Shown here piece by piece: positions 33,371 to 42,052 of a stretch of 64,000 nucleotides of DNA. Both the position numbers and the translations under genes were made by a program. A model generated the notes under the pieces. That model saw only the letters and a program-made list of their open reading frames with translations, was not told the DNA's origin and did not search any database. Source of the stretch: Myxococcus stipitatus (GTDB taxonomy: Bacteria > Myxococcota > Myxococcia > Myxococcales > Myxococcaceae); the NCBI RefSeq assembly GCF_037414475.1, contig NZ_CP147913.1, positions 2,976,001 through 3,040,000 on the forward strand, given 5' to 3'. Numbering within the stretch: position 1 is the stretch's first letter; each line of letters starts with the position of its first letter.

Positions 33371-34075
33371 ATGGGAAGGAAACTCCAAGGCTTGCGAGTC
33401 GCGGTGCTGGCGGCGGATGGCTTTGAACAGGTGGAGCTGACGCGGCCGGTCAGGAAGCTGGAGCGGCAAGGGGCCGAGGTGAAGATTGTCTCGCTCCAGC
33501 CCGGTTACATCCGCGCAATGAAGCACATGGTGCCCGGCAAGAAGGTCCGCGTGGATGCGGTCCTCAAGGACGTGAAGGCCGCGGACTTCGACGCCGTGCT
33601 CCTCCCGGGCGGACTCATCAATCCGGACACGCTGCGACAGAGCGCGCTCGCGCGGGACTTCGTGCATGACGCGGATTCACTCAACCTGCCCATGGCCATC
33701 ATCTGCCATGCGCCGTGGCTGCTCATCTCCGCGGGCCTCGTGGAGGGGCGCACGCTCACCTCATGGCCGGGCATCCGCGACGACGTGAAGAACGCGGGCG
33801 CGCAGTGGCGCGACGAGCCCCTGGTGCACGACGACAACTGGATTTCGAGCCGAGGGCCCCACGACCTCCCGGTCTTCGAGCGCGCCATGGTGGAGCTCTT
33901 CTCGGAGAAGCTTCCGGAGGTGCGCGACCGCCTCCGTCAGGTCGACACGTACCCGACGCCCACGCACTACCACCCGCCCGAGGAGTCCCCGCGCCGCTGG
34001 CCCAAGCTGCTCGCGGGTGGGCTCGCCACGGCGGCGCTGGGCTTCGGCATGGTCCACAAGTTCTCGACACGCTGA
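33371..34075 (+). CDS. DJ-1/PfpI family protein
   Basis: 234 aa. The core (1-185) carries the nucleophile elbow AIICHAPWLL with Cys112 and His113, and LRVAVLAADGFEQVEL with the conserved acidic residue. Members act as general stress or deglycase-type proteins; a glyoxalase-like role is a common proposal. A ~45-residue C-terminal extension ends in a hydrophobic stretch (LLAGGLATAALGFGMVHKFS), unusual for the family, and may tether it to the membrane. The ATG at 33371 has GGAG about 8 nt upstream. Confidence 0.9.
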   Translation: MGRKLQGLRVAVLAADGFEQVELTRPVRKLERQGAEVKIVSLQPGYIRAMKHMVPGKKVRVDAVLKDVKAADFDAVLLPGGLINPDTLRQSALARDFVHDADSLNLPMAIICHAPWLLISAGLVEGRTLTSWPGIRDDVKNAGAQWRDEPLVHDDNWISSRGPHDLPVFERAMVELFSEKLPEVRDRLRQVDTYPTPTHYHPPEESPRRWPKLLAGGLATAALGFGMVHKFSTR

Positions 34076-34085
34076 AAGCCCCCGT

Positions 34086-34109
34086 GCCCGGAGCCAGGAT
34101 GCTCCGGGC
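34086..34109. terminator. Bidirectional hairpin between PfpI and sufT genes
   Basis: Perfect 9-bp stem GCCCGGAGC (34086-34094) / GCTCCGGGC (34101-34109), 6-nt loop, between convergent genes. No T-run. Confidence 0.75.
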
Positions 34110-34125
34110 AGGCGGCGCTACGGCG

Positions 34126-34668
34126 TCACATCCACCCGAGCTGAAGTCTCGCGACGTCCGTCATCCGGCTCTGGTCCCACGCCGGCTCCCACACCAGCTC
34201 CACCTGGGCCTCCTTCACGCCCGGCACCGAGCCCACCTTCGTCTTCACGTCCTCCACGAGCACCGGCCCCATGCCGCAGCCCGGCGCCGTGAGCGTCATC
34301 TGGATTTCAACCTTGTGTCCGCCCTCCGGCAACGGCTCCGCCTTGCACGCGTACACCAGGCCCAGCTCCACGATGTTCACCGGAATCTCCGGGTCATACA
34401 CCGTGCGCAGCTGCTCCCAGACCTGCTCCTCGTGGAACTCGCTCGGGTCCCCCGCGGCCTTCTCCTTGGGCGCGTACTCCTCGCCCAGCGCCGCGCCGTC
34501 CTTCTCGTCGATGCGGAAGAGCTGCCCGTAAGGGTCCTGCACCGTGATGTTGCCGCCCAGGGTCTGCATCACCCGCAGCTCCGCGCCCTCCGGCAACATC
34601 ACCTTGTCTCCGCTGGGAATGATGGTCGCGGGCACTTCCCGCTCCAACATCGCCGTCACGCCTCGCAT
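34126..34668 (-). CDS. sufT: SufT, DUF59 Fe-S maturation factor
   Basis: 180 aa. The DUF59/MIP18 domain at ~80-180 shows TVYDPEIPVNIVELGLVY and MTLTAPGCGMGPVLVEDV with the conserved reactive Cys. The N-terminal ~75 residues form the extra domain typical of SufT. It helps deliver Fe-S clusters to target proteins in the cytoplasm. Last gene of the SUF operon, 18 bp after sufU. Confidence 0.92.
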   Translation of the reverse strand: MRGVTAMLEREVPATIIPSGDKVMLPEGAELRVMQTLGGNITVQDPYGQLFRIDEKDGAALGEEYAPKEKAAGDPSEFHEEQVWEQLRTVYDPEIPVNIVELGLVYACKAEPLPEGGHKVEIQMTLTAPGCGMGPVLVEDVKTKVGSVPGVKEAQVELVWEPAWDQSRMTDVARLQLGWM

Positions 34669-34686
34669 GGTCCGCTCCCTCCGTCC

Positions 34687-35148
34687 CTATTCCGTGGAGA
34701 CCGCTTCATCCCGGCCCTCGAGCGCCGCGCGCATCGTGTGCCACGCCAGGCTCGCGCACTTCACGCGCGCGGGGAACTCACTCACCCCCGACAGCACCGC
34801 CATCTTGCCCAGCGCCTCCACGTCCACCGACTCCGGGCCTTCCGTCACCAGCTTGTGCACCAGCTCGAAGAGGGCTTCCGCCTCCGCCTTCGACTTGTCC
34901 TTCACCGCCCCCGTCATCAGCGACGCGGACGCACGCGAAATCGCGCAGCCCTGTCCCTGGAAGCCAATGTCGCGGATGACGTCGCCCTCCATCTTCAGCG
35001 TCACGGAGAGCTGGTCTCCGCACAGCGGGTTGTGTCCCGCCGCCTCGCGGTTGGCGCCCTCCACCACGCGGAAGTTGCGCGGCCGCTTGGAGTGCTCCAG
35101 CACGACCTCTTGATAGAGGTCCTTCAAGTCATCCGAGCCCGAGCTCAT
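34687..35148 (-). CDS. sufU: SufU Fe-S scaffold / sulfur acceptor
   Basis: 153 aa. The three ligand Cys are present: Cys43 (NPLCGD), Cys68 (GQGCAIS) and Cys131 (VKCASLAWHTM), with the SufU-specific insert between the second and third. In known systems SufU takes sulfur from SufS in a zinc-dependent way. It overlaps sufS by 4 bp. Confidence 0.95.
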   Translation of the reverse strand: MSSGSDDLKDLYQEVVLEHSKRPRNFRVVEGANREAAGHNPLCGDQLSVTLKMEGDVIRDIGFQGQGCAISRASASLMTGAVKDKSKAEAEALFELVHKLVTEGPESVDVEALGKMAVLSGVSEFPARVKCASLAWHTMRAALEGRDEAVSTE

Positions 35149-36368
35149 CCGAACACCTCCCTCACCTTGTGCAGCCCCCGCACGAGCGCGTCCACGTCCT
35201 CGCGCGTGTTGTAGAGCGCCAGGGACGCCCGCGCCGTGGCCGGCACCTTGAAGTGCTGCATCACCGGCTGCGCGCAGTGGTGGCCCGTGCGGATGCAGAT
35301 GCCCTCGCGGTCCAGAATCGTCCCCACGTCGTGCGGATGGATGTCCTCCAGCGTGAAGGACAACACCCCCGCCTTCTCCCGCGCCGTCCCCACCAGCCGC
35401 AGCCCCGGCACCGCCTCCAACGCCTGCGTGGCATAGGCCATCAGCGCCCGGTCATGCTCCGCGATGGCCTCCATCCCCAGGCCCTTCAGGTAGCGGATGG
35501 CCGCGGCCAGCCCCACCGCGCCCTCCAGGTTGGGCGTCCCCGCCTCGAACCGGTGCGGCACGCGGTTGTACGTAATCTTCTCCATCGTCACGGAGAGAAT
35601 CATGTCGCCGCCGCCCTGATACGGGGGCATCGACTCCAGCCGCTCCAGCCGCCCGTACAAAACGCCGATACCCGTGGGGCCGAACATCTTGTGCCCGCTG
35701 AACGCGTAGAAGTCGCAGCCCAGGTCCTGCACATCCACCGGGAAGTGCGTCACCGACTGCGCCCCGTCCACCAACACCGGGATGCCCTTCGCGTGCGCCT
35801 TGCGCGTCAGCTCCTTCACCGGGTTCACCGTGCCCAGCGCATTGGACACATGTGTCACCGCGAGGATGCGCGTCTTCTCCGTGAGCAGCGCGTCCACCGC
35901 GTCCAGCACCAGCTCGCCCCGGTCATCCACCGGAATCACGCGCAGCGTGGCGCCCGTCTGCTCACACAGCATCCGCCAGGGGACGATGTTGGCGTGGTGC
36001 TCCATGTGCGTGATGAGCACCTCGTCGCCAGGACCCACGTTCTTCCGACCGTAGGTCTGCGCCACCAGGTTGATGGCCTCGGTGGTGCCGCGAACGAAGA
36101 CAATCTCCCGAGCATCCCGCGCGTTGATGAACTCCCGCACCGTCCCGCGAGCGCCCTCATACGCCTCCGTGGCGCGCTCGGAGAGGACGTGCACGCCCCG
36201 GTGCACGTTGGCGTTGTCGTGCTCGTAGAAGCGGACGATGGCGTCGATGACGGCCCGAGGCTTCTGCGCCGTCGCCGCGCTGTCCAGATACACCAGGGGC
36301 CGCCCCCGGACCTCCTGCCGCAGAATCGGGAAGTCCTCGCGGACACGCTGAACGTCGAACGCACTCAT
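35145..36368 (-). CDS. sufS: SufS cysteine desulfurase
   Basis: 407 aa, standard length. It is PLP-dependent and takes sulfur from cysteine for cluster assembly. Seen: THMEHHANIVPW, the PLP lysine in FSGHKMFGPTGIGVLYG and the catalytic Cys in CIRTGHHCAQP. The pattern is type II (SufS), not NifS/IscS. The ATG at 36368 overlaps the sufD stop by 4 bp (ATGA), so translation is coupled. Partner: SufU, coded next. Confidence 0.96.
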   Translation of the reverse strand: MSAFDVQRVREDFPILRQEVRGRPLVYLDSAATAQKPRAVIDAIVRFYEHDNANVHRGVHVLSERATEAYEGARGTVREFINARDAREIVFVRGTTEAINLVAQTYGRKNVGPGDEVLITHMEHHANIVPWRMLCEQTGATLRVIPVDDRGELVLDAVDALLTEKTRILAVTHVSNALGTVNPVKELTRKAHAKGIPVLVDGAQSVTHFPVDVQDLGCDFYAFSGHKMFGPTGIGVLYGRLERLESMPPYQGGGDMILSVTMEKITYNRVPHRFEAGTPNLEGAVGLAAAIRYLKGLGMEAIAEHDRALMAYATQALEAVPGLRLVGTAREKAGVLSFTLEDIHPHDVGTILDREGICIRTGHHCAQPVMQHFKVPATARASLALYNTREDVDALVRGLHKVREVFG

Positions 36369-37693
36369 GCCGCCACCTCCGTCCGGGCCGCACCCGGGAG
36401 CCTCGGGGCCAACAGGCCTTCCACGCTCGCGCGCACGGGCCCCTCCGGCACGGCCTCCACCAACTCTCGCGCGAAGGCATACGTGAGCAGCCGCTCCGCC
36501 TCCGCCCGGGGAATGCCTCGCGAGCGCAGATAGAACAGCGCCTGCGCATCCAACCGCCCCACCGCCGCGCCATGCGCGCACTTCACGTCGTCCGCCAGGA
36601 TTTCAAGCTGCGGCCGGGTGTCCGCCTGCGCATGCTCGGACAGGAGCAGGTTCCGGTTCTGCTGCCGCGAGTCCGTGTGCTGCGCGTCCTGCCGCACGCG
36701 AACCAGCCCATGGAACGTGCCGCGCGCCCGGTCATCGAGCACACCCTTGTAAAGCTCCCGGCTGGTGCAGTTGGGCACCGCGTGGTCCAGCGCCGTCCGC
36801 TGGTCCAGGTGCTGCGTCCCGCGCCCCACGTACAAGCCATTGAGCGTGGCGTCCGCGCCCTCGCCCATCAGCGCGACGTGCACCTCGGTGCGAGCCAGCG
36901 CCCCACCCAACGCGAACGTGTGTGAAGCAAAGCGGCTGTCCCGCCCCTGCCGCACATGCAACCCACCCACGTGCAGCGCCGAGTCCCCTTCCGACTGGAG
37001 CCGGTAGTGCTTCAAGCTCGCGTTGTCGCCCAGCGTCACCTCCGTCACCGCGTTGGTGAACGTGGGCCCCGAGCCTCCCGTCACGCTGGCATACGTCTCC
37101 ACCAGCGTCGCCTCGCTGCCCTCGCCCGCCACCACCAGGACTCGCGGACTCGCCAGCACCGGCGCGTCGCCGCGCGTGAGGAACAACAACTGCACCGGCG
37201 CCTCGCTCAGCGCACGCGGAGCCAGACGCAACACCGCCCCGTCCTCCAGCAGCGCCGCGTTGAGCGCGGTGAACGCATGCTCCGCCGCGAGCGCCCGCTG
37301 CCCCAGCTCCTCCGCGAGCCACGCCCCGTCCTCCGCCCAGACATCTCGCAGCGGCTTCAACGACACACCGCGAGCAAGCCCCTCCACCGACGACAGCTCG
37401 GGCGCGAGCCGCCCGTCCACGAACACCAACCGAGGCCCCGGCAGCGCAAGCCGCGCCACCACCGACGCCAGCTCCGCCGCGTCCCGAGCCGCGGACACGG
37501 GAGCGAAGGCGCCCTCCGAGATGGGCGCGACGTTGGTGTACTTCCACGCCTCGTCACGCGTCGTCGGAAGTCCCAGCCGCTCGAAGTGCGCCAGGCCCTC
37601 CTGCCGCATGCGTGCAAGCCACGCGGGCACCGCGGGCTCCCGCGCCTGGAACCGCGTGGCCACGTCCACGTAGCGCGTCAGGCCCGACGTCAT
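36365..37693 (-). CDS. sufD: SufD, SufBCD complex subunit
   Basis: 442 aa. The beta-helix SUF core domain fills the C-terminal half: YKGVLDDRARGTFHGLVRVRQDAQHTDSRQQNRNLLLSEHAQADTRPQLEILADDVKCAHGAAVGRLD. The N-terminal helical part starts with ARFQAREPAVPAWLARMRQEGLAHFE. It forms the SufB2C2- or SufBC2D-type scaffold. It overlaps sufC and sufS by 4 bp each. Confidence 0.94.
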   Translation of the reverse strand: MTSGLTRYVDVATRFQAREPAVPAWLARMRQEGLAHFERLGLPTTRDEAWKYTNVAPISEGAFAPVSAARDAAELASVVARLALPGPRLVFVDGRLAPELSSVEGLARGVSLKPLRDVWAEDGAWLAEELGQRALAAEHAFTALNAALLEDGAVLRLAPRALSEAPVQLLFLTRGDAPVLASPRVLVVAGEGSEATLVETYASVTGGSGPTFTNAVTEVTLGDNASLKHYRLQSEGDSALHVGGLHVRQGRDSRFASHTFALGGALARTEVHVALMGEGADATLNGLYVGRGTQHLDQRTALDHAVPNCTSRELYKGVLDDRARGTFHGLVRVRQDAQHTDSRQQNRNLLLSEHAQADTRPQLEILADDVKCAHGAAVGRLDAQALFYLRSRGIPRAEAERLLTYAFARELVEAVPEGPVRASVEGLLAPRLPGAARTEVAA

Positions 37694-38472
37694 CGCCGCG
37701 CCTCCCCACCCTTCTTCGCCGCCCCATCCAACCCCAGCCAGCCGTAGCCCTTCTCCTCCAGCTCCAGCGCCAGCTCCCGTCCACCCGAGCGCACGATGCG
37801 CCCCGCCGCCATCACATGCACGTGGTCCGGCACGATGTAATCCAGCAACCGCTGGTAGTGCGTAATCACCACCATGGCGCGCTGGGGCGAGCGCAGCGCA
37901 TTGACTCCCCCCGCCACCGTGCGCAGCGCGTCGATGTCCAACCCCGAGTCCGTCTCGTCGAGGATGGCCAACCGAGGCTCCAGCACCGCCATCTGGAACA
38001 CCTCGTTGCGCTTCTTCTCGCCGCCGGAGAACCCCTCGTTCACCGAGCGGTTCATGAACGCCTGGTCCAGCTGCACCAGCTTCGACTTCTCCTTGGCGAG
38101 TTGGAGGAAGTCCATCGCGTCCAGCTCCTCCAAGCCCTTCACCCGGCGCTGCGCGTTGAGCGCCGTGCGCAGGAAGTGCAGGTTGCCCACGCCGGGAATC
38201 TCCACCGGGTACTGGAAGGCCAGGAACACGCCTTCGGCCGCGCGCGCCTCGGGCGCCAGCTCCAGGAGCGGCTTGCCGTCGAGCAGCACCTCTCCCTGCG
38301 TCACCTCGTAGGAGTCACGGCCCGCGAGCACACTCGCCAGCGTGCTCTTCCCCGAGCCGTTGGGCCCCATGATGGCGTGCACCTCTCCGGCGCCCACCTC
38401 CAGGTTGATGCCCTTGAGGATGTCCTTGTCGCCCACGCGGGCGTGCAGATTCCGAACGGACAGCAAAGCCAT
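37690..38472 (-). CDS. sufC: SufC ATPase of the SufBCD complex
   Basis: 260 aa ABC-type ATPase. Walker A GPNGSGKST, signature SGGEKKRNE and Walker B LAILDETDSGLD are intact; the last two carry the SufC-specific variations. It drives conformational change of SufB/SufD during cluster assembly. The ATG at 38472 is 2 bp after the sufB stop; a longer upstream frame overlaps sufB and is not credible. Confidence 0.96.
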   Translation of the reverse strand: MALLSVRNLHARVGDKDILKGINLEVGAGEVHAIMGPNGSGKSTLASVLAGRDSYEVTQGEVLLDGKPLLELAPEARAAEGVFLAFQYPVEIPGVGNLHFLRTALNAQRRVKGLEELDAMDFLQLAKEKSKLVQLDQAFMNRSVNEGFSGGEKKRNEVFQMAVLEPRLAILDETDSGLDIDALRTVAGGVNALRSPQRAMVVITHYQRLLDYIVPDHVHVMAAGRIVRSGGRELALELEEKGYGWLGLDGAAKKGGEARR

Positions 38473-38474
38473 AC

Positions 38475-39911
38475 CTACCCCACGCTCCCTTCCAGACTGA
38501 CTCCAAGCAGCTTCTGAGCTTCCACCGCGAACTCCATGGGCAGTTCCTTGAACACCTGCCGGCAGAAGCCGTTCACAATCATCGACACCGCGTCCTCCTG
38601 GGAGATGCCGCGCTGCCGGCAGTAGAAGAGCTGGTCCTCGCCAATCTTCGACGTGGACGCCTCGTGCTCCACCTGCGCGGACGCGTTCTTCACCTCGATG
38701 TACGGCACCGTGTGGGCGCCACACTGGTCACCGAGGAGCAGCGAGTCGCATTGCGTGTAGTTGCGCGCGTTCTCCGCGCTCTTGAGCACCTTCACCAGCC
38801 CCCGGTACGTGTTCTGCCCACGCCCCGCGGAGATGCCCTTCGACACGATGGTGCTGCGGGTGTTCTTCCCCAGGTGCACCATCTTCGTGCCCGTGTCCGC
38901 CTGCTGGAGGTTGTTGGTGAGCGCCACCGAGTAGAACTCGCCCACCGAGTCATCCCCCTTCAGGATGACGCTCGGGTACTTCCACGTAATCGCCGAGCCC
39001 GTCTCCACCTGTGTCCACGAAATCTTCGCGCCCTTGTGCGCGATGCCGCGCTTGGTGACGAAGTTGTAGATGCCACCCTTGCCCTGCGCGTCGCCGGGGT
39101 ACCAGTTCTGCACCGTGGAGTACTTGATGGTGGCCCCGTCCAGCGCCACCAACTCCACCACCGCCGCGTGCAACTGGTTCGTGTCCCGCTGCGGCGCGGT
39201 GCAGCCCTCCAGGTAGCTCACGTAGGAGCCCTCGTCCGCGACGATGAGAGTGCGCTCGAACTGGCCCGTCTCCGCCGCGTTGATGCGGAAGTACGTGGAC
39301 AGCTCCATGGGGCAGCGAACGCCCTTGGGGATGTAGACGAACGAGCCGTCACTGAACACCGCCGAGTTGAGCGCCGCGAAGAAGTTGTCCGAGTGCGGCA
39401 CCACCGAGCCCAGGTACTTCTTCACCAGCTCCGGGTGCTCACGCACCGCCTCGGAGAAGGAGCAGAAGATGACGCCCGCCTTGGCCAGCTTGTCCTTGAA
39501 CGTCGTGGCCACCGACACCGAGTCGAACACGGCGTCCACCGCCACGTTCTGCAGTCGCTTCTGCTCCTCGAGCGGGATGCCCAGCTTCTCGTAGGTGCGC
39601 AGGATCTCCGGGTCCACCTCGTCCAGGCTGTCCTTCTTCGGCTTGAAGCGCGGCGCCGAGTAGTAGCTGATGGCCTGGTAGTCGATGGGGTTGTACTTCA
39701 CCGCCTGCCACGTGGGCTCACGCAGCGTCTTCCAGTGGCGGAAGGACTTCAGGCGCCACTCAAGGAGGAAGGCCGGCTCGCCCTTCTTCTCGGACAGCGC
39801 GCGGATGACGTCCTCGTCGAGCCCCGGCGGGAAGGTGTCCGCCTCCACGGCGGAGACGAAGCCGGCCGCGTACGGACGCCGCGTCAGCTCCTGGAGGGTG
39901 TCGGTGGTCAT
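38475..39911 (-). CDS. sufB: SufB Fe-S scaffold
   Basis: 478 aa, the expected size. It is the main scaffold of the SUF machine. Typical segments are KNPxD-like [39 protein letters not shown] and [22 protein letters not shown], whose Cys residues include the family's cluster or sulfur-accepting Cys. The ATG overlaps the stop of the Rrf2 regulator by 4 bp, so regulator and machine are translated together. Confidence 0.96.
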   Translation of the reverse strand: MTTDTLQELTRRPYAAGFVSAVEADTFPPGLDEDVIRALSEKKGEPAFLLEWRLKSFRHWKTLREPTWQAVKYNPIDYQAISYYSAPRFKPKKDSLDEVDPEILRTYEKLGIPLEEQKRLQNVAVDAVFDSVSVATTFKDKLAKAGVIFCSFSEAVREHPELVKKYLGSVVPHSDNFFAALNSAVFSDGSFVYIPKGVRCPMELSTYFRINAAETGQFERTLIVADEGSYVSYLEGCTAPQRDTNQLHAAVVELVALDGATIKYSTVQNWYPGDAQGKGGIYNFVTKRGIAHKGAKISWTQVETGSAITWKYPSVILKGDDSVGEFYSVALTNNLQQADTGTKMVHLGKNTRSTIVSKGISAGRGQNTYRGLVKVLKSAENARNYTQCDSLLLGDQCGAHTVPYIEVKNASAQVEHEASTSKIGEDQLFYCRQRGISQEDAVSMIVNGFCRQVFKELPMEFAVEAQKLLGVSLEGSVG

Positions 39912-40423
39912 GAGCGAACTCCTGATGACGGTGAAGACGCCGAAGGGGGGGCGGTGCTTACAGCGGAACGCGAGGGAGTCCCCAGTCCCACCAGCCGCTC
40001 CGGCATGCGAGGCACCGGCGCGATGAGGTCCGCCAGCGTCAGGCGGCCCAGCGCCTCTTGAATGGCCTGGTTGATGAGGCGCCAGTGGCCCCGCACCTGG
40101 CACACGGACTCCAGCTCACACGGCGCGCCGCCAGGGGTGTGCTCGCCACATTCGGTGAGCGACACGGGGCCCTCCAGCGAAGCCACCAGCTCCGCCAGGG
40201 ACAGCGACGCGGGCGGACGCGCCAGCCCATAGCCGCCGTTGGCGCCCCGGTGGGACACCACCAGCCCGGCCTGCAAGAGGCCCTTGAGCACCTTGCTGGC
40301 CGACGGCAGGGGCACACGCGTGCGCGCCGCCAGCTCGCGGGTGGTGCGGGTGCCACCCTCCGCGCGAGCCAGCTCGGTCATCAGCACGATGCCGTAGTCG
40401 GTCATCTTGCTCATCCGGAGCAT
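39908..40423 (-). CDS. Rrf2-family SUF regulator
   Basis: 171 aa. The winged-helix N-terminus has [55 protein letters not shown], the Rrf2 pattern. Three Cys, 92, 102 and 108 (CX9CX5C), sit where IscR/SufR-type proteins bind a cluster, so it likely senses Fe-S status and represses the operon it heads. The C-terminal ~25 residues are Ser/Pro-rich. The ATG at 40423 gives MLRMSKM; the in-frame ATG at 40414 is an alternative. A long IscR-like palindrome lies 63-95 bp upstream. Confidence 0.92.
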   Translation of the reverse strand: MLRMSKMTDYGIVLMTELARAEGGTRTTRELAARTRVPLPSASKVLKGLLQAGLVVSHRGANGGYGLARPPASLSLAELVASLEGPVSLTECGEHTPGGAPCELESVCQVRGHWRLINQAIQEALGRLTLADLIAPVPRMPERLVGLGTPSRSAVSTAPPSASSPSSGVRS

Positions 40424-40485
40424 GCGGGACGCTCTCTCCTTCCTGGGTCCATTCCCTCGGGGCCTCCAAGCCTCGGGCGCGTCAT

Positions 40486-40518
40486 ATGTAATCTGGACCG
40501 TTTCAGTCCACATTGCAT
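40486..40518 (-). promoter_or_regulatory. Long palindrome resembling IscR type-1 operator, with suf promoter
   Basis: The arms 40486-40498 (ATGTAATCTGGAC) and 40506-40518 (GTCCACATTGCAT) pair at 11 of 13 positions around a 7-bp centre. The core GACCGTTTCAGTC matches the IscR type-1 core GACTRWWWYAGTC at 12 of 13 positions. Reading the minus strand, TGGACT may be a -35 box and TATGAC 18 bp on a -10 box, so the site would cover the promoter. Confidence 0.65.
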
Positions 40519-40606
40519 TTTGGGGCGCGTGGGAAAGGCCCCTGGTTGGAGGGCAAGGAGGAGGGGGCTAGGGTGGGATTCCTCGTCTTCCGGAGGGAAC
40601 CCGACG

Positions 40607-41851
40607 ATGCGTCCACTGATGCTCCTCGCCACGCTGGCCCTGGCCCTGGCGGGCTGCGAGAAGAAGTCCGCCGCGCCCACCCCCACCGAGCCGTCCTCCG
40701 CCGGGCAGGCCGCCCAGGCCCCGGGCAACAAGGAGGGCGCGGCGGGGCAGACGCCCCAGGGCACGCAGCCCGGCGCCGAGTTCCCCCCGGGTTCGGACAC
40801 GATTCTCATCGGTGAGGTGGGGAGCCTCACGGGCAGCGAGGCCACGTTCGGCATCTCCGCGCGCAACGGCATCGAGTTGGCGATCAACGAGGCCAACGCC
40901 GCCGGGGGGGTGAAGGGCAAGAAGCTGCTGCTGAAGGTCTATGACAGCCAGGGCCGCCCGGAGGAAGGGGCCCAGGCGGCGACGCGGCTCATCACGCAGG
41001 ACAAGGTGGTGGCCATCATCGGCGAGGCGGCCTCGTCGGTGTCCATGGCGATGGCGGAGAAGGCGCAGGCGGGCAAGGTGCCCATGATTACGCCCACCTC
41101 GACGAGCGCCGAGGTGACGAAGAAGGGCGACTACATCTTCCGCGTGTGCTTCATCGACGAGTTCCAGGGCATGGTGATGGCGAAGTTCGCGCGGGAGAAC
41201 CTGAAGCTGTCGAAGGTGGCGGTGCTCACGGACAACAAGAGCGCCTTCGCCATGGGCCTGGCGGATGTCTTCACCGCGAAGTTCAAGGAGTTCGGCGGCG
41301 AGGTCGTCAGGACGGAGAGCTACTCCAAGGGCGACACGGACTTCCGCGCGCAGCTGACGGCCATCAAGCAGGTCAAGCCGGAGGCGATGTTCGTCCCGGG
41401 CTATTACACGGACGTGGGCATCATCGCGCGCCAGGCGCGTGAGGTGGGCTTGAAGGTGCCGATGCTCGGTGGCGACGGCTGGGATTCCGACAAGCTGTTC
41501 GAGCTGGGCGGCACGGCGCTGGAGGGCAGCTACTTCTCCAATCACTACTCACCGGGCAACCCGGACCCGGTGCTCCAGTCGTTCCTGGCGAAGTACAAGC
41601 AGCGCTATGAAGGGGTGCCGGACAGCGTGGCGGCGCTGGCGTACGACGCGGCGCGGGTGCTGGTGGAGGCGCTCAAGCGCGCCCCGGACACGAGCGGCCC
41701 GGCGCTGCGCGACGCCATCGCGGTGACCAAGGACTTCCCGGGCGTGGCGGGGCGAATCACCCTGGATGCGAACCGGGACGCGGTGAAGGAGGCCGTCGTC
41801 CTCAAGGTCTCGGGCGGCAAGGCGGAGTTCGTCACCACCGTTCAGCCGTAG
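40607..41851 (+). CDS. Branched-chain amino-acid-type ABC binding lipoprotein
   Basis: 414 aa. The signal peptide ends at lipobox Cys17 (LALALAGC), followed by a ~45-residue Gly/Pro/Gln linker. The type-I periplasmic-binding fold follows: TILIGEVGSLTGSEATFGISARNGIELAINEAN, GEAASSVSMAMAEKAQAGKVPMITPTSTSAEV and SDKLFELGGTALEGSYFSNHYSP, the LivJ-like pattern. It would bind an amino acid or similar ligand. No permease or ATPase genes lie nearby, so it works with distant transporter genes or as a sensor. It is divergent from the SUF operon; GGAGGG precedes the ATG. Confidence 0.92.
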   Translation: MRPLMLLATLALALAGCEKKSAAPTPTEPSSAGQAAQAPGNKEGAAGQTPQGTQPGAEFPPGSDTILIGEVGSLTGSEATFGISARNGIELAINEANAAGGVKGKKLLLKVYDSQGRPEEGAQAATRLITQDKVVAIIGEAASSVSMAMAEKAQAGKVPMITPTSTSAEVTKKGDYIFRVCFIDEFQGMVMAKFARENLKLSKVAVLTDNKSAFAMGLADVFTAKFKEFGGEVVRTESYSKGDTDFRAQLTAIKQVKPEAMFVPGYYTDVGIIARQAREVGLKVPMLGGDGWDSDKLFELGGTALEGSYFSNHYSPGNPDPVLQSFLAKYKQRYEGVPDSVAALAYDAARVLVEALKRAPDTSGPALRDAIAVTKDFPGVAGRITLDANRDAVKEAVVLKVSGGKAEFVTTVQP

Positions 41852-41878
41852 CGCGATGTCCGTCCGGTCCCTCGTCCC

Positions 41879-42052
41879 TCAGGGGATGGGGGACTGGATG
41901 ACGTAGTAGATGGAGCCGAAGTACTTCTGCAACGCGTTGAGCAGCTGCACCAGGAAGGGCCAGCCCATCACGGTGAAGCCCATCAGCGCGGCGGTGACGA
42001 CGGCGTACTCCACCAACGACTGGCCTCGGGGGCGGCGAAGGCGCGTGGTCAT
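41879..42052 (-). CDS. Flp-like pilin, module B
   Basis: 57 aa. After a short basic leader (MTTRLRRPRG) comes the prepilin peptidase site G/Q and the Flp core QSLVEYAVVTAALMGFTVMGWPFLVQLLNAL with Glu at +4 or +5. Expected to be cut at Gly/Gln and built into a Tad-type fibre. It differs from the module A pilin at only three of the 49 residues from RGQS to the C-terminus. It overlaps the TadE_b stop by 4 bp. Last gene of module B. Confidence 0.85.
   Translation of the reverse strand: MTTRLRRPRGQSLVEYAVVTAALMGFTVMGWPFLVQLLNALQKYFGSIYYVIQSPIP
41958..42015. repeat. 58-bp exact direct repeat, copy 1 (pilin core)
   Basis: This stretch in the module B pilin is identical to 45881-45938 in the module A pilin, the core of the hydrophobic helix. 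Such exact identity at the DNA level points to recent duplication or gene conversion. Confidence 0.9.
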
